A stretch of DNA of 64,000 nucleotides from Atrichornis clamosus (taxonomy: Eukaryota; Chordata; Aves; Passeriformes; Menuridae). A program made the position numbers and the translations under genes. How positions within the stretch are numbered: position 1 is the stretch's first letter; the number at the start of each line of letters is the position of its first letter. The notes under the pieces are model-generated. The model made no database searches. It saw only the letters and a program-made list of their open reading frames with translations, and was not told the origin of the DNA. Shown here piece after piece: positions 35,051 to 47,600 of the stretch. Where the stretch lies: contig WBMZ01003302.1 of the NCBI GenBank assembly GCA_013400975.1, positions 62,001 through 126,000 on the forward strand, written 5' to 3'.

Positions 35051-38000
35051 GGCATGGATTTTGCAGCCAGGAAGAGCAGGTGATTTTTTTTCCTAGCAAT
35101 TGGAAATCTTTGGGCATGCTAATAAAATTAATTTTAGTACATTTTTCAGCATTCCCAGATGAAAACTGAATGTGCATGCTGATTCTATGGTTATTGGAAT
35201 ACTATAAATTTTCTTGTTTCTTTCAAAAAATGAAACATTATAAAATTTTATTTTCTGCATTACACATTATAAATATGGAAATAGAAGATTGAAATATTCC
35301 ATTCACAAGGTGAAGTTGGAATATTTTGGTCGTATTAAAGCTACTTCATTTTTTTTTTCCAAATAGATTCCTGATGAGGGTGTGCAGCACTTGTCGAAGT
35401 GATATTTTCAGCTGTAAAAGCATTGTTGGAAAATTTCACTCTGGATTTAATAGCAGTCTGTGTTTCTTTAGCCCATGCTATTAAATTCAATCCAAGTGTA
35501 GGTGGTCATAGTTCTTGTCTTGAAATCTGATGTGTGTGCATTAGAATGAGAGTGTGGAGAATTAGAATATAGAGATTTAGAAAAATGTTAAGTATTATAT
35601 TAGAATTAGTGCAAGAGTGGCAATCACCTGTTATTTGGTGAGCACCTGAAGAAATTGCTTCTTCCCTTTAACTGCCCTCTGTCTCCTTAATGTCAGGGAT
35701 TGGAAGATGGATGTTGAATCTGACCGTGCAAAATGCGTTTCTTTTTAAGTGCTTGTGTTTTCCAATCCAGCAATACAGCTGCATAGTGGAACTTAAAAGA
35801 AAGGAAGCGGAATTCACCAGCTATTGGCATGAACTGCCTGTGGTTCCTTTGCTTGCATCTTCGCCTGAAATGGAAGTTCTCTTGGTTTTGAATGTACCAC
35901 TGCAGTGTGAGTGTTCTGCTTGCACGGAAGGTAGAGCTTGCTTTGAAGAATTCCCAGTTCCCGGGCAGTGTTGCTTGTCATCTGCTCTCTGTTTTCAATG
36001 GCCTGGTTTTGCGGAGGGAGAGAAAATAATACCCAGCTCACATCCCACTTGATTCTTTCCCTGGGTGTCTCAGGTCTCCAGCACTGTGGATGCGTCCCTT
36101 AAATGGAAACGTGGATTTAAGCCTTTCCCTCACAAGATGGCAGCATCGCTTCAGGGAATCAAACCACCCGCACCAGGCAGGAGGCCTTGGAGACTGGAAT
36201 ATTTCCATCTTACCCGGTATGTGAAAGAAACTCTGGTGGATGTCCTCATCTGTGCCATCTGAACTCACATATCAGCATCGGTCACGGGAGTGGACGGCTT
36301 TCATTCGTTTGCTGCTGTGTTTGCAGGCATTGAGACGAAAATAAGTGGCTTTGAGGAGTTTTGTGAATTGTATGGAAACTATGTCACTATTACTGACTGT
36401 AGTTAATACTGTAGTTGCATTTCTGAGATTTCAGCTGCAAAATTTGTTTGCTTCAAATGCACTACAAGCAGAAATATCTTACAGGAATTTTAATTTGGTA
36501 TTCACACATATTTCCTTCCATGTTCACTGAGTGCTTTTATTCATTCAAGGCTTGATCCTACTCTCTCTGAAGTCAGTGACTGAGTCAGAATTTTAGGGTA
36601 AGTCCCGTAAGGAGATAGAAACAGCAGAAAAGAAAGGTCAATAAAGTGGGTTTTAAAAATTTTTTTGCCCCTACATAAATAATCAGGAATGATGAAAGAG
36701 CTGCTGTTTAAACCATTAGAAACATCAACCTTCAGTTTCCTCTGGACAATACCTTTATTTTATTTCAGGGCAGCACTGATTGACTTCTAAAGGAATTAGG
36801 TCAAGTTTATTTCTGATTCTAAAAACAGGTCTACCAATTTGGCTGTACCCATAAGGAATAAAAAGCTTGGAAATACAGGAATCTTCACTGTGCTTTTCAG
36901 ATTAAGTTGAGCTTCCCAAGAATATATATACTTTTTTTTAATGTTTTAATTACCATTTTCTCTGTGATTTAGATTTTACAGCATGAGTTGTGAGCTGAAG
37001 AATAATATTTTCTAGTTCATATGGTTGTTCTATAACTTTCTTCAGCTATTCCTCTAACAAGACCATTTTCATTTTTAAATCAGAAAAGCATTTTTCATGA
37101 CTGCTGGGAGAAATGTCTCTTATATATTTATAGTACTGGAGGAAATGTACTTAGCTATCCTGAGTAGCAACTGTTATTATTTCAAGGAAATATTGACTGG
37201 TGTGCAATAAAACTTTCAAAAGAAAATATTTAAAGGCTTGTATTTTCATTTTCTTTCACTTATGCTGAGCACAAAAAAAAATTGTTACCTTTTCTTTCAA
37301 TTTCTCAAAATCCAATATCCTTAAGATATGGTTGTACTGACAGGTGGTTACTTTGCTTGCTCTCCTAGGACCAAGGCAGGCTTAGTCTGCAAGTATAACT
37401 TTCTACTAACAGCCCAAGGCATTGGGCTTAATGTTCAGAGATATCAAAATTCAAATGTTTAAACTTTACCAAACTGGAATGTATGAATGGAGTATTTAAT
37501 TTCTTCTTTAATGTACCTAGGGATTTTTATTGGTGCAGTTTTTCTCATTTCAGCAATTCACAGTGCATCACAAACTTACCATTAACATTGTTTACTTTTT
37601 GTGGCTTTGAACACATTGGCTAAAATTGCTGAAGGAAGAAAGCCGTGGATATAAATGATATTGGGAGAATGAAGTCAGGCTGAATTCTGCTTTTCCTAGC
37701 CTGGCATAGATTCCCAGAAAACAAAAGAAATGCACCTGATGATATCTTCATTTGTAGAGCCTGGTGTCTGCCCTTTATATATTCTGAGATGATGTAAGAA
37801 CTGCCCTGGAACACATGGACAGCAGTGTGTGAGAGCTTCGGAAAGGTAGGTTCAAACACTGGGGGTTGTTTTGGCTCCTGCAGGTCAGCACTCCTCCATC
37901 ATTCCACCTCCCTTTGGTTAAAAAAGAGAGAGAGCATGAATCTAACCTCCTGGTCACACAAAGCCTCTGATATTCTCCATGAGCATCCTCACTCACTCAT

Positions 38001-40042
38001 CCTGGCAGTAGGACAAGCCTGGCTTTCAAAGAAAATTGCAAGAAATTCTGCTTTTAAGGAGAATAATTCAAGGGCTAGTCTGTAGCAGAAAAATGAGAGC
38101 TTGTTTAAGGAAACTAAATAATTGAGGTTACTGGTGTTGAAATGTACTATTGATCACATTCAAATCCAACCCACACTGTTAAAAGTCAGAAGCTATTTTT
38201 TAGTAGGTTGTGTGAAATTAATTTCCCCTCCTCATGGATGAGAGTTCTGCTTGTAAGTGGGTCTCCCTGGTTTAGTCAGCACTGATCCTAAATTTAATCT
38301 AAAAGTGTTGGTGTTCATGTTTAAGTCAATTTATTTTTTAGAAAGCATCTAAAATGTATTTGGTTTTTACTGTGATTTTTTTCAGAGCTATTTATAAGCA
38401 CACTTGAAAGACACAGGGGAACGAGGTACTTTTGACCTTTACGTTGACACTTGTAGGACAAACACGAAACTCTCAAGATGTAGCTTTTATCACATGTGTT
38501 AATTCCATAAGCATTTGTGTCTACCTGACCACAAACACATAGATTTCATTTTTAAGGACTTCAAAGTCAGTACTTTTCACACATGCTTAATGCAAAGCAC
38601 AGATAGAAAGAAGAGAGATAATATTATTCCCTCTGAGTATCCAGAGAATGCAATAGAAAAGTAGGTAACAAGGACAATACAAATCTCAGATGGTTTAAGG
38701 AAATGCTGAATTTTAGCTTCATACTTGTTTTTAGTATGGCCTATTTATTTTCACTTCTAGAATAATACCAATCCAAGTTTATATTATGATCCAAATATGC
38801 AATTTTCATAGAATAACTTTGTAGTTGTTTGACTCGTGAAAGCCATGTTGATTGGCTAGAAATTACCAGAAGAAATGTGCAAACAATTAGGAGCATCTCC
38901 TTATTGAATACCTCACTTCGGCCATGTAATCTGATACCAGATTACAAAATTTATTTCTCATTCAGGAGCAATGAAATGTTCCGTTTCAAATTCCCACCCC
39001 ATTTTACTTCATGCTTTAAGGATTTATGTTGGAATGACAAAGATAGACAGAGATGAACATTTAAAGTTCAGCTGATTCATATCTTGATAAAGGCACACCA
39101 TTAGAAAATAGATTCTTCAAAAGCATCCATCATGTTGGGATGTTCATAAAAACGTTTTTCTGTAGCTGAGTACTGCTCAAAATCATTGGATGGGTCTGCA
39201 TTCGGCTTCTACTTTGCTGCAAATAAGAGGTATGGAAATCCCAAATTTTTAATTAAAGTTTTTGACCATTACATAATGCAAATGTGTCAAAAAACCCTCA
39301 AAAATCTTGTTCTGAAAAGGATAAGTAGACATACGGCCAAAATGTCATTAATACTTTTGCTCAAGAACATAATTAGAGGAACATATGTTGTATTGTGAAT
39401 AACATTGTTTCTACTAATAAAGGAAAGGATTTATTAGAAGTAGTCCTTGGGCCATATTCCACTTTCTCTTTCTGCTATAACAGATGTGGAATAAACTTTT
39501 AGTAGAAAAATTCCAGCAATACATGAGCTATTGCTTGCAAAGATTTTATACTGGAATGTTTGAGATTCGTGTCTGTTCCGTTTGCTGTACATAAATTTTT
39601 AAGTGGTGATATATTTAGTAACTACAATACATATTACTTAGTCCTAAGCATTGTCTATTATATTACTTTCCCTGGAAAGTAGCACAGTAAATAAATGTTA
39701 TAGTTTATTCAGTATTGCTTAGAAAAAATTTGGTAATGTCCTACCATTTGGAGAGAATTAAATAAAGCCTAAAAGCAATGGTATTAAGGTAAAATGCTAG
39801 GCTGTTAATGTAGAAGAATATGTAAGTTAATTCTCTTTGTAAGTCCTCAGATCTTTGGGGTGCTTATTCAGGAATAACTCATAACAAATTAGGCAAAACA
39901 GAGACTTGTAGGCTGTGGAAGAGCTTTTCAGGAAATGTGAGCTGTTACTTGATACAGCAGCACTAAGCTTTGCTAACACATTGACTTCTTATGCCTTGCT
40001 ATACCACAGCCACAAAAAGAGACATCATTTTAAGGTTAAAAA

Positions 40043-40080
40043 TGATATATTTTATATATATTTTTATATATTAAAATAAT
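40043..40080. repeat. AT-rich simple repeat
   Basis: TGATATATTTTATATATATT is followed by more TATATA and TTAAAATAAT, a low-complexity A/T tract with no evident function. Confidence 0.75.
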
Positions 40081-43023
40081 ATGTCCTAAAACTATGTATT
40101 AAATATTAGAGTTCTTCACCCTTGACAGGTGAAAGATTGTAGGTGCATGCATTCAGTTGCATAGCTGAAGGAGATGTACAAAAGAGGGGAAAAAAATTAT
40201 TAATTACAGTAAGTTGGGAGATATTGGAGAAAAAGCTGAAGTGTCTTAGAATGAGAAGGAAGGTAAATTAAAAGTTGTAAAGGAGTTTGCAAACAAAGGC
40301 AGAGTGAAGACAGAAGTGTCTGCATGAATCCTGAGTAATGAAAAGAGTGGACAGAATATATGGGAATATGTGGTTGGAAATTTAGGAAGCTTTCGGTCTT
40401 TAAAATGTAAACTTAACTGAGAGAAGTTTTAACATCCCATAACCCATACAGGCTACTTAGGACTTTGCTACAGTCCTAGCAAAGAGCAGATTATTTTGTT
40501 TGGTGCAGGCCCATGTGGAAACTATGGAGTAAGGAATTGCAGGAGGGTTCTCAGCAGGTTTGGAACAGGAATAGGAGCTGTACATTTGGATGCAATGCTT
40601 TCATTGTTTATGACTGGGCTGTTACACAAATCCAAGATTATAAATATACCTGTCAGTGAAAGATACTTGCAATGAATTTTTTCACAGGTAACAAAATTGA
40701 GATAAAATACCTGACACATTATAGAAGAAAGCTAAAAAAAAGAATGTGCATTACAATGTTCCTTGGGCAGTTATTTCTCTGTTTCTTTATCAAAGCCCTA
40801 TGCAAGAGTAAAAGCTGAAAAGCAGAAGAGACTTGGACCAGAACTTGACTTTGCAGCAGCAGGAGCAGTCAGAAGAGAAAACGATGTTTGTGTCCTGCAC
40901 TGAATAAGGAAGGTTGTTTAGCTTCCACCGTTATCAACAGCAAGCTTAAGTGGTCAGATGTTAATGAAAGTTATTGGAACTAAAACAAGCTGTAGGTTCT
41001 GAAAACTTCGCTACAAGATACAGAGCTGTGCTAGATATGCAGCAAGAGCTTTTGTAATTCCAGTCTTGGAGGGGGAAGGAAGAGAGATGTGTACAAGTGA
41101 TGTATATTGATGGCACTGCCAACAGCAAAAGTTAGCAAGCAGCAGGTTTTGTGGAGAATGTTTGAGGTAAGATTGGAGAACAATCAACTAGAAACAGAAA
41201 CCTTGACTGTGTTGTGAAAACAAGCACTAATACCTACTGTGAGCCTAAAGCCTTTAATTGTGTTTTTCTGAAAGATAAAAACTCCCTGAACCGTCCAGTA
41301 TCTGTAATAACTTCCAGCACACCAGCCCAGGGTAAGCAAAGAGCTCTCATTTACAAATCGACTCTCCAGTTTTGAGAGACGTTGCTCCACAGCGCTGGGT
41401 GCATGATACAATGTAGGTTGTAACAAGCTTTGTAACATACTAATCCCTTGCTAAGAAATGGATTGGTGTAAGAAGGCTATAGCACATTTGTGATTTCTCG
41501 TCAATGAGTAACATGCAGTGGTGAAAGATATGTGGGGTATTAGCTCAGAGATTGCTGGAGGAAATCTCCAACGCCTTTTGCTATGGTATTTGCATATAAT
41601 AACCTGAAATTCTGTCTTAATGCTGACATATTGGGTTAAGATTTACCAGCAGGGTCCTGACATAATGCACTTGATATTTATATCAAAGTGGAGCTTTTTA
41701 ACCATTTAATGTTTCTGGAAACAGTTTCCATGTGTTTTCCATGTTACTCAGTTCAGTTCTGATATCTGCTACTCAATGGCACTGAATTATGTTGTTCTGA
41801 TTTGTTCCTTTGCAGGTGAGGGAAAATACCTTCTATCTAACCAGAAACATAGTGGTGGAACCAAAAATTCAACTTAGTTCTTTAAAATTTGTCTCAAAGA
41901 CTTAGCAGACTGCAGTCTGCCTTTATAACCAATCTTGTCTTCTAACTGCAGTTGAATAGTATAGTTTTTGTTAAACATTTGAAATGAGCAGGGAAGGTGC
42001 TTTGAAGGAAATGCCATGTGTATGACATGGAGTTTAGGTCTCTAACTGTGGAAGAGTAGCTTAACAAAGATTGTGTAAGTATTTCTGGTTTGGTTCAGAC
42101 CAGCTGCAGATGGGATACCATCAAATGTATTGTTTAAACAGGCTGTAAAAACAGCCTTGCTAAATCTGAGCAGTGTGATAATTCCAGCAAGCTCACTGAA
42201 AGAAGTTATTTTTGGCAGGAAAGAAATAAGATAGGACTTGGGATCTGCACATGGGAACCTAATTTTCTGTTTATTTAGGGAACAGAAAATGGGAAGCAAC
42301 ATTACAGCTGAGGGTAAAACTAGCATGAAACAATGAGGACAGAAAACTAAGGTAAAGCTGACCTCTTGAGAGAAAGAAATCAGGCTGATAGATATGTCTG
42401 GTTGGCTTGCTGGAGAAGACATGATAGCAAAATTTGGGCATTTTTGGGTTGGACTGATGTCTGAAAAAGGCAACCAGTGAGGTTCTTGAGGAGAAAGGGG
42501 GGAGGGTTTTTTTAAGTCTTACACATACTTTCTGTGTAACATTTTGTAATTTTTGAGGTCCCTTCTTAAAGCATTTTTTCCAAATAACATTTATAGTTCT
42601 GTCACTTTGTGTTTGGAACCCATGTGTGAAATTTTGATAGTAATGAAATGCCTCTTGTTAATTTAGAAAACAATAGATTTCCAATATTCTGTGCTACTGA
42701 ATGTTCTTAAACTAAGCCAATAGTAAGGATGACAGAGTTGGGATTCTGTGCTCTTTGTAACGTTTTCATGGCTAGTTCAGCACTAGTACTGAATTTGTAA
42801 ACAGGAGAACTGAAGTTATGAAATTAACTTTGAAGTAGAGCAAAAGGCTAAAGAACAGAGGATTTGCAAATGGATCTTGACAAATTCAAGGAAGGAGTTA
42901 TGTGACTGTTTAGGATGTTCTTGAATATTTTGAATGTATTAGGAAGTGTTTTAAAACTTCTGGTTCTAATCAATTACCTTAGTTGAGGGTTGCCACTAAT
43001 TACCTGAAGGATTGAAGAATTTT

Positions 43024-43100
43024 TTTCCCATCTCTTCATCATGCATTTTTTTTTTATCATTATCTTTTTGGGGGTTTTTGTTTGTTTGTTTTTCTTTGCT
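43024..43100. repeat. T-rich low-complexity tract
   Basis: Runs of T alternate with short C or G groups, ending in GTTTGTTTGTTTTTC. It could serve as a polypyrimidine tract for a plus-strand acceptor, but no exon is obvious downstream. Confidence 0.6.
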
Positions 43101-43969
43101 AGGAACTAAAGATGGGATCTGAACATGCTATCCTGTCATTCCTATAGGAAATCTTAATGATCCTGTTTATGTTTTCCACCCATGCTTGGCAATGCCATCT
43201 GGAGTGCCGCTGCCAGATTTGAGAGGAGTAAGGAATTCTCTTCTCCCCCACCCTCTCATCCTTGTTTACACTGGCAGAGGCTGTTGGGATCTCTATTTTT
43301 CTGTGCTCTTCTGTTTTATGGAGTAAAGTTCACTTCCTGGGTTTAGTTCAACTGCTTCACTGTAACTCCCTGACAATGTGAGACCTATGGTGCTGCTAAA
43401 TGTATTTGCTCTTCATTTCTGTGTGATGTCTGAAGGGGTTTTTTTATCTTTTATACTAAAGATATGCATTACAGGCTATGAGTGTTTTTCAGTTGCTGTG
43501 TGTGTATGTATGGGCAGAATGGGTGTTAGTTTTTTATTTTAATGTAACAAATTCTACATATGTTTAGGACCTCAGGGTGATCAAGGTAGTCCCTCCCATC
43601 ATTTACACCCCTATGCTGCTAGGAAATGTCTCTGCTGCAGTCACACAAGCAACAAAATCAATATTGTGCTTTAACCCTGTATGTATTTAAAATTTTGCTT
43701 TGAAAAGTCGACCATTTTAGACTGTTTCTTTGCTATGCAGCACTGTAGCCTGTACACTCTCAATCTGGTTCATAGGACTGCACCAGTAACAGAATCAAAC
43801 TGTTTAAAATCTGATTTTTCACTGAAGAATCTAGAGTTTTCAGGGGAAAAAAAAAGAGGATCTGTGATCTTGGAACCATTGCTCAAAAGGTGTTGAAGAT
43901 CTAATAATTCTAACATTTTTATTTTTAAACAAGATCAGAGCACTCCTAGCCTTTCAAATACCTTTCTGT

Positions 43970-44175
43970 GTGACTTAGAAAGCAAAGATTAATATGCAAA
44001 TATGACGGCTTTGTGCTAATTGAATATTAATTACTTTCTGAATGTGCTGCTATTGAGAGGTTTGGACACTGAGGACTGTGAACATTACATAATTGATAAG
44101 AATGGCTCATTAATTAAAACAGAGTTTGTGTGGCAATTGATTAATGGCTTGAAGTCATATTAATTTGTTAATGGT
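43970..44175. promoter_or_regulatory. Possible conserved non-coding element (octamer and homeodomain sites)
   Basis: A perfect octamer ATGCAAAT is at 43994-44001. In the next 170 bases there are many ATTA/TAAT cores (ATATTAATTAC, CATTAATTAAAA, GCAATTGATTAATGG), the pattern of vertebrate developmental enhancers. This is inferred from composition alone; no alignment was available. Confidence 0.3.
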
Positions 44176-44572
44176 CTCTGTCAGTACAGAGTTGGTTTTT
44201 GAGGTCTGAGGTGATATTTGGGTGTTGGATGGGAAGCTGCAGAACACTGATAGGGCAAAACCCGCTCTGCCAACGTTGCTACATTCAAGTAGAGTGTAAT
44301 TTAGACAGAGATGGGGAAAGCAACAATTTTTTTTTTTTTGTGCTCTCCATTCAGCAGTTCTATTTCTATTTTTATACTTCGCATTCTTTCTCTTTATAAA
44401 AGTCATAAATGGCGTGATCTGTTAAACTGCTAATGGGCAGCTGTGCTCGCTCAGGGATTGTGCTGAGACTGAGCAGGAGAGACCAGCTCTGCCGTGCAGC
44501 TCTGAACAGGACACCAGGGTGGGTTTATTCATGCAGGACGTGAAATCCTGACCCTGCTCTGGCTTCCTGCAG

Positions 44573-44694
44573 CCACCGTGTGGGACCCGGAACCTGAGTT
44601 TAACCTGTGGTGCAGCACGAAAAATGCCTCCGTTCCAAAAGTTAAGTGAGACTGAGGCTCAGCTGATCACCAGAGAATGTGAGCCTGGTGCTTG
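44573..44694 (+). CDS. Possible internal exon, unidentified
   Basis: The acceptor CTCTGGCTTCCTGCAG and the donor GCTTG|GTAAGG bracket 122 bases. These are open in phase 0 for 40 codons (including PPFQKLSETEAQLI) with two trailing bases. The segment sits in a locally GC-richer patch, where open frames are more likely by chance. No neighbouring exon with a fitting phase was found. Confidence 0.2.
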
Positions 44695-44699
44695 GTAAG

Positions 44700-47600
44700 G
44701 TGGGGGTTTTAGTGGCCTGTTCTCTAAAAACAGAGAACATTGACAGGTTCCCAGGCTGAGGAAACAGGACAAAATGAGCAGGAAGAACCTCTGTTGCAGA
44801 TCGGGTGTAATTGATTTCTCTGTGATTAAGTCACAGAGTAATTGCTGTTGAAAAGGGTAACTGCAATCCGAGAATTAGCGAGCTCCTCTCTAAAGGACTG
44901 TCAGAGGTAAGGAAGGAGCTAAAACCGGGCGTGATTGCAGAGCGATCTGGTGTGGAGTTACCTGCCAGCCACTGGCTAGCAGGGAAGTGGCCCAGAGGGG
45001 CCACCTTAATGTGAAATATATGTACACAGGGGTACTTCAGAGCAGGGATATATTTGCAAAGAGAAAACTATTACATCACACATCTGTTAGGAGAGCCGGG
45101 TCCACTGGCGGGCACCAGCAGGGAAGACAGGAACTGGGGATACTCAGGACCTGAGGAACTGATGAGCAGCCAAAAGGGGAAGAGCCCGTTTTTATGAGAA
45201 GCAGTTGCCTAAACTAACACCTGCATTGACAGGAGTCTGGGGCCAAACCTTGGGTCCTGTGGGAGTGCACAGGTGTGTGGTGCGAGAGCACAGACAGCAG
45301 AAGGAACGGTGTGGAAGGGCAAAGCAGCACTGCAGCCCACCCGAGAGAGAGCACAGTGAGACACAAGTTGCTTCCTTCAGTCTCATCAGAAGAGATGAAT
45401 TAGGGGCCGCAGAGAGTCAAATATTTCTCAGCCACTTCCCTGGCAAACCAGAGAAGCTGTTTTACTTGACTTACCAACCAAAAACCGTGCCTGAGAATGA
45501 ATAGAGGCATTACTTTAAACATGCTTGAACTACATCACTGCAACACATTCTGAACGTACAGCTCGCAGCAAGTGGAGATTCTCTGCGTAGGTGCAGAAAA
45601 GGATTCAATTCTTGAACCTGTTTATTGCTTTTATCCTTGATGTTACATTAGAAGGAAATGGGATAGCACAGAAATTTCTGTAATAAATGACTACATCAAA
45701 AGTATAAGGTAAAGTTGGGACTCAGAGCAAGAAAACTCATCAGAAAAATTGTGTAGCAGATGTACAGTGTATACTATGATGAAACATGGACATTTTTGTT
45801 GTTTCCTATTTCAAAATACATGAATTAAAAAGCATGTGCTGAATCAGATAGGAATGAAATGCTAGTGCTGTGCAGCTGTCCTTGCTGAAGGATAGCCTTT
45901 GTCTCACACAATTACATTTACAGTTGTATTACAATAGAGCTGTGTGCTAATGGGATGGTTTGGTCATAAATCCAAAAGCCATACCGAGGCTATTAAAATG
46001 TTGAGGGTGTCCTGTGTAAGCCTCCCTCTGCACTTTCTGGTCACGATCTGGAAGGAAGCCAACTAGATGCAAATCACCTTTTGTGGGCAAACGAGAGCCT
46101 CACCTGTGTAAGGGTCACACTCCAATGTAAAATATGTGTGGATTTATCAGTGGGAGGCATTACCAACATACCTTAGTGCTGCTCTCTGCCTCAGTGTGCA
46201 CGCCAGCTCGAGTGGAAAATCAAGTGACAGGTTAATGCCATGCATTTGCGAAACCCCTTTGAGAGGAGCAGACACTCTTGCCCATAAATTTAAACCTTTT
46301 AAGAGGTTAAGATGGGTGAAGGTGAAACAAATATTACTGTACTTAACAACAGACTTCTCTTCCCCTTGAAGTCAATTGCAAGGTTTCTGTTGACAGTAAT
46401 GGGAGCAGGCTTGGCCTGTTCCTGATCTACAGAGGGGCTGCACAAAGAGCTCTTCAGTGCTTCCATTAAATACAGAAAGAAAAATAAATTTAAAAAAAAA
46501 AACCAACCCCAAGAAACCACAAACAACCTATATGTCATTTCCAAAGAATGGTAATGAAGTCTGTATTAGAATTAAAAGGGGGCTGGGGAAAAGGTTGTTG
46601 ATATTCTGTTTATTCCTGCAAGAGAAGTCATTTAGTGGGGAGGGGTGAGTTTTGATAGCTGGCCTTGGTGCACTGTTACCATGGTGAGTTACAAACAATT
46701 TCTCTCTGGATTCTGGTGCATTTGCTAAAGTTAACACTGTTACTGAGTGAATTATTTAATTCAGAATTCCTGGCTTTATAGTTTGTTGGTGGCAGAGCTC
46801 TGGGATTAAAGTTTCAGTCTTTGAATGGTTGGCTCCCGATAAAGCACTTTGAGGAGGTGTCCCATGCCTAAATAAGCATCCTCTAGAAGGTGTGAAATGT
46901 ACCAAATACAGGAAATGGAAAAGAACCTCTGGCATTCCATGAGATTTTTGGGTGTTCCTGACTGTTTGCCAAGGCTCATTCAAAGCAAATTGCAAGGGTT
47001 ACTTTCTAATAGTTCTTGGGCAGTGATGATATGAGAAAAACTTCTGAAACTTCACTTGCTTTACTTATCTAAAAGAATTTTGGGAAAGGGGCCTGCTAGA
47101 ATCAGATTATGCACATTTATATATGCACGTTTGTATTTGCTGCCTTCTTGCCATCAGTCAAGTGTTTTGGGTAGGAGAGATTAACCAGATCAGGTTTGAG
47201 CTTCTGTTTTTGGAGAGAGTAACCAGGATCTGAGCCAAAGAGTATTAATCCACGAATTGCTGGTGGATTTTCTGCTGTCCTTACAGATGCAAGAACAATT
47301 CATATGTCATTCATCTCTTTAAACAGGACACCGTCTCACTTGGAGAAGCCCTGAATTTGTGACAGACCCGTGGAAGGACGTGCTGTGCTCCTTCTGCCTG
47401 GTCACTCCGTGGCAGTGTGGAAAAAATGAGTTCTGACTCAGATGTTTGTACGGCACAGGTTGGAAGTGGATTAACGACATCCTGCAGTATTTGGCTCTTT
47501 AGGGCTTGAAAGTGGGAGGAAAAGAACAGTTTGTGGCTAGGTATGGTCTGGGTAGGCTGAGGAAGCAGATATGTAAGTGAAATAATACATCCTCACTGTA

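Larger units (their letters stand above)
29430..44570. other. Gene-poor stretch
   Basis: No convincing gene. Open frames here (for example near 31.9-32.3, 35.7-36.1 and 42.0-42.5 kb) lack recognisable domains and have stops in all plausible extensions. A GC-richer patch at 33.42-33.66 kb is unexplained. Octamer motifs at 39276-39283 and 41588-41595 are noted. Confidence 0.6.

Noticed and set aside
35690..36052. 120-codon plus-strand ORF
   Set aside because: No recognisable domain, no upstream promoter features and no splice support. This length is expected by chance in 46 kb read in six frames.
41817..41908. Strong acceptor (TTGTTCCTTTGCAG) followed by about 31 open codons on the plus strand
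   Set aside because: No upstream exon with a fitting phase and no protein-like features strong enough to separate it from chance.
42042..42473. 143-codon minus-strand ORF, the longest outside the CpG island
   Set aside because: Hydrophobic residues reflect T/A-rich codons. No family resemblance, start context or splice evidence was seen.
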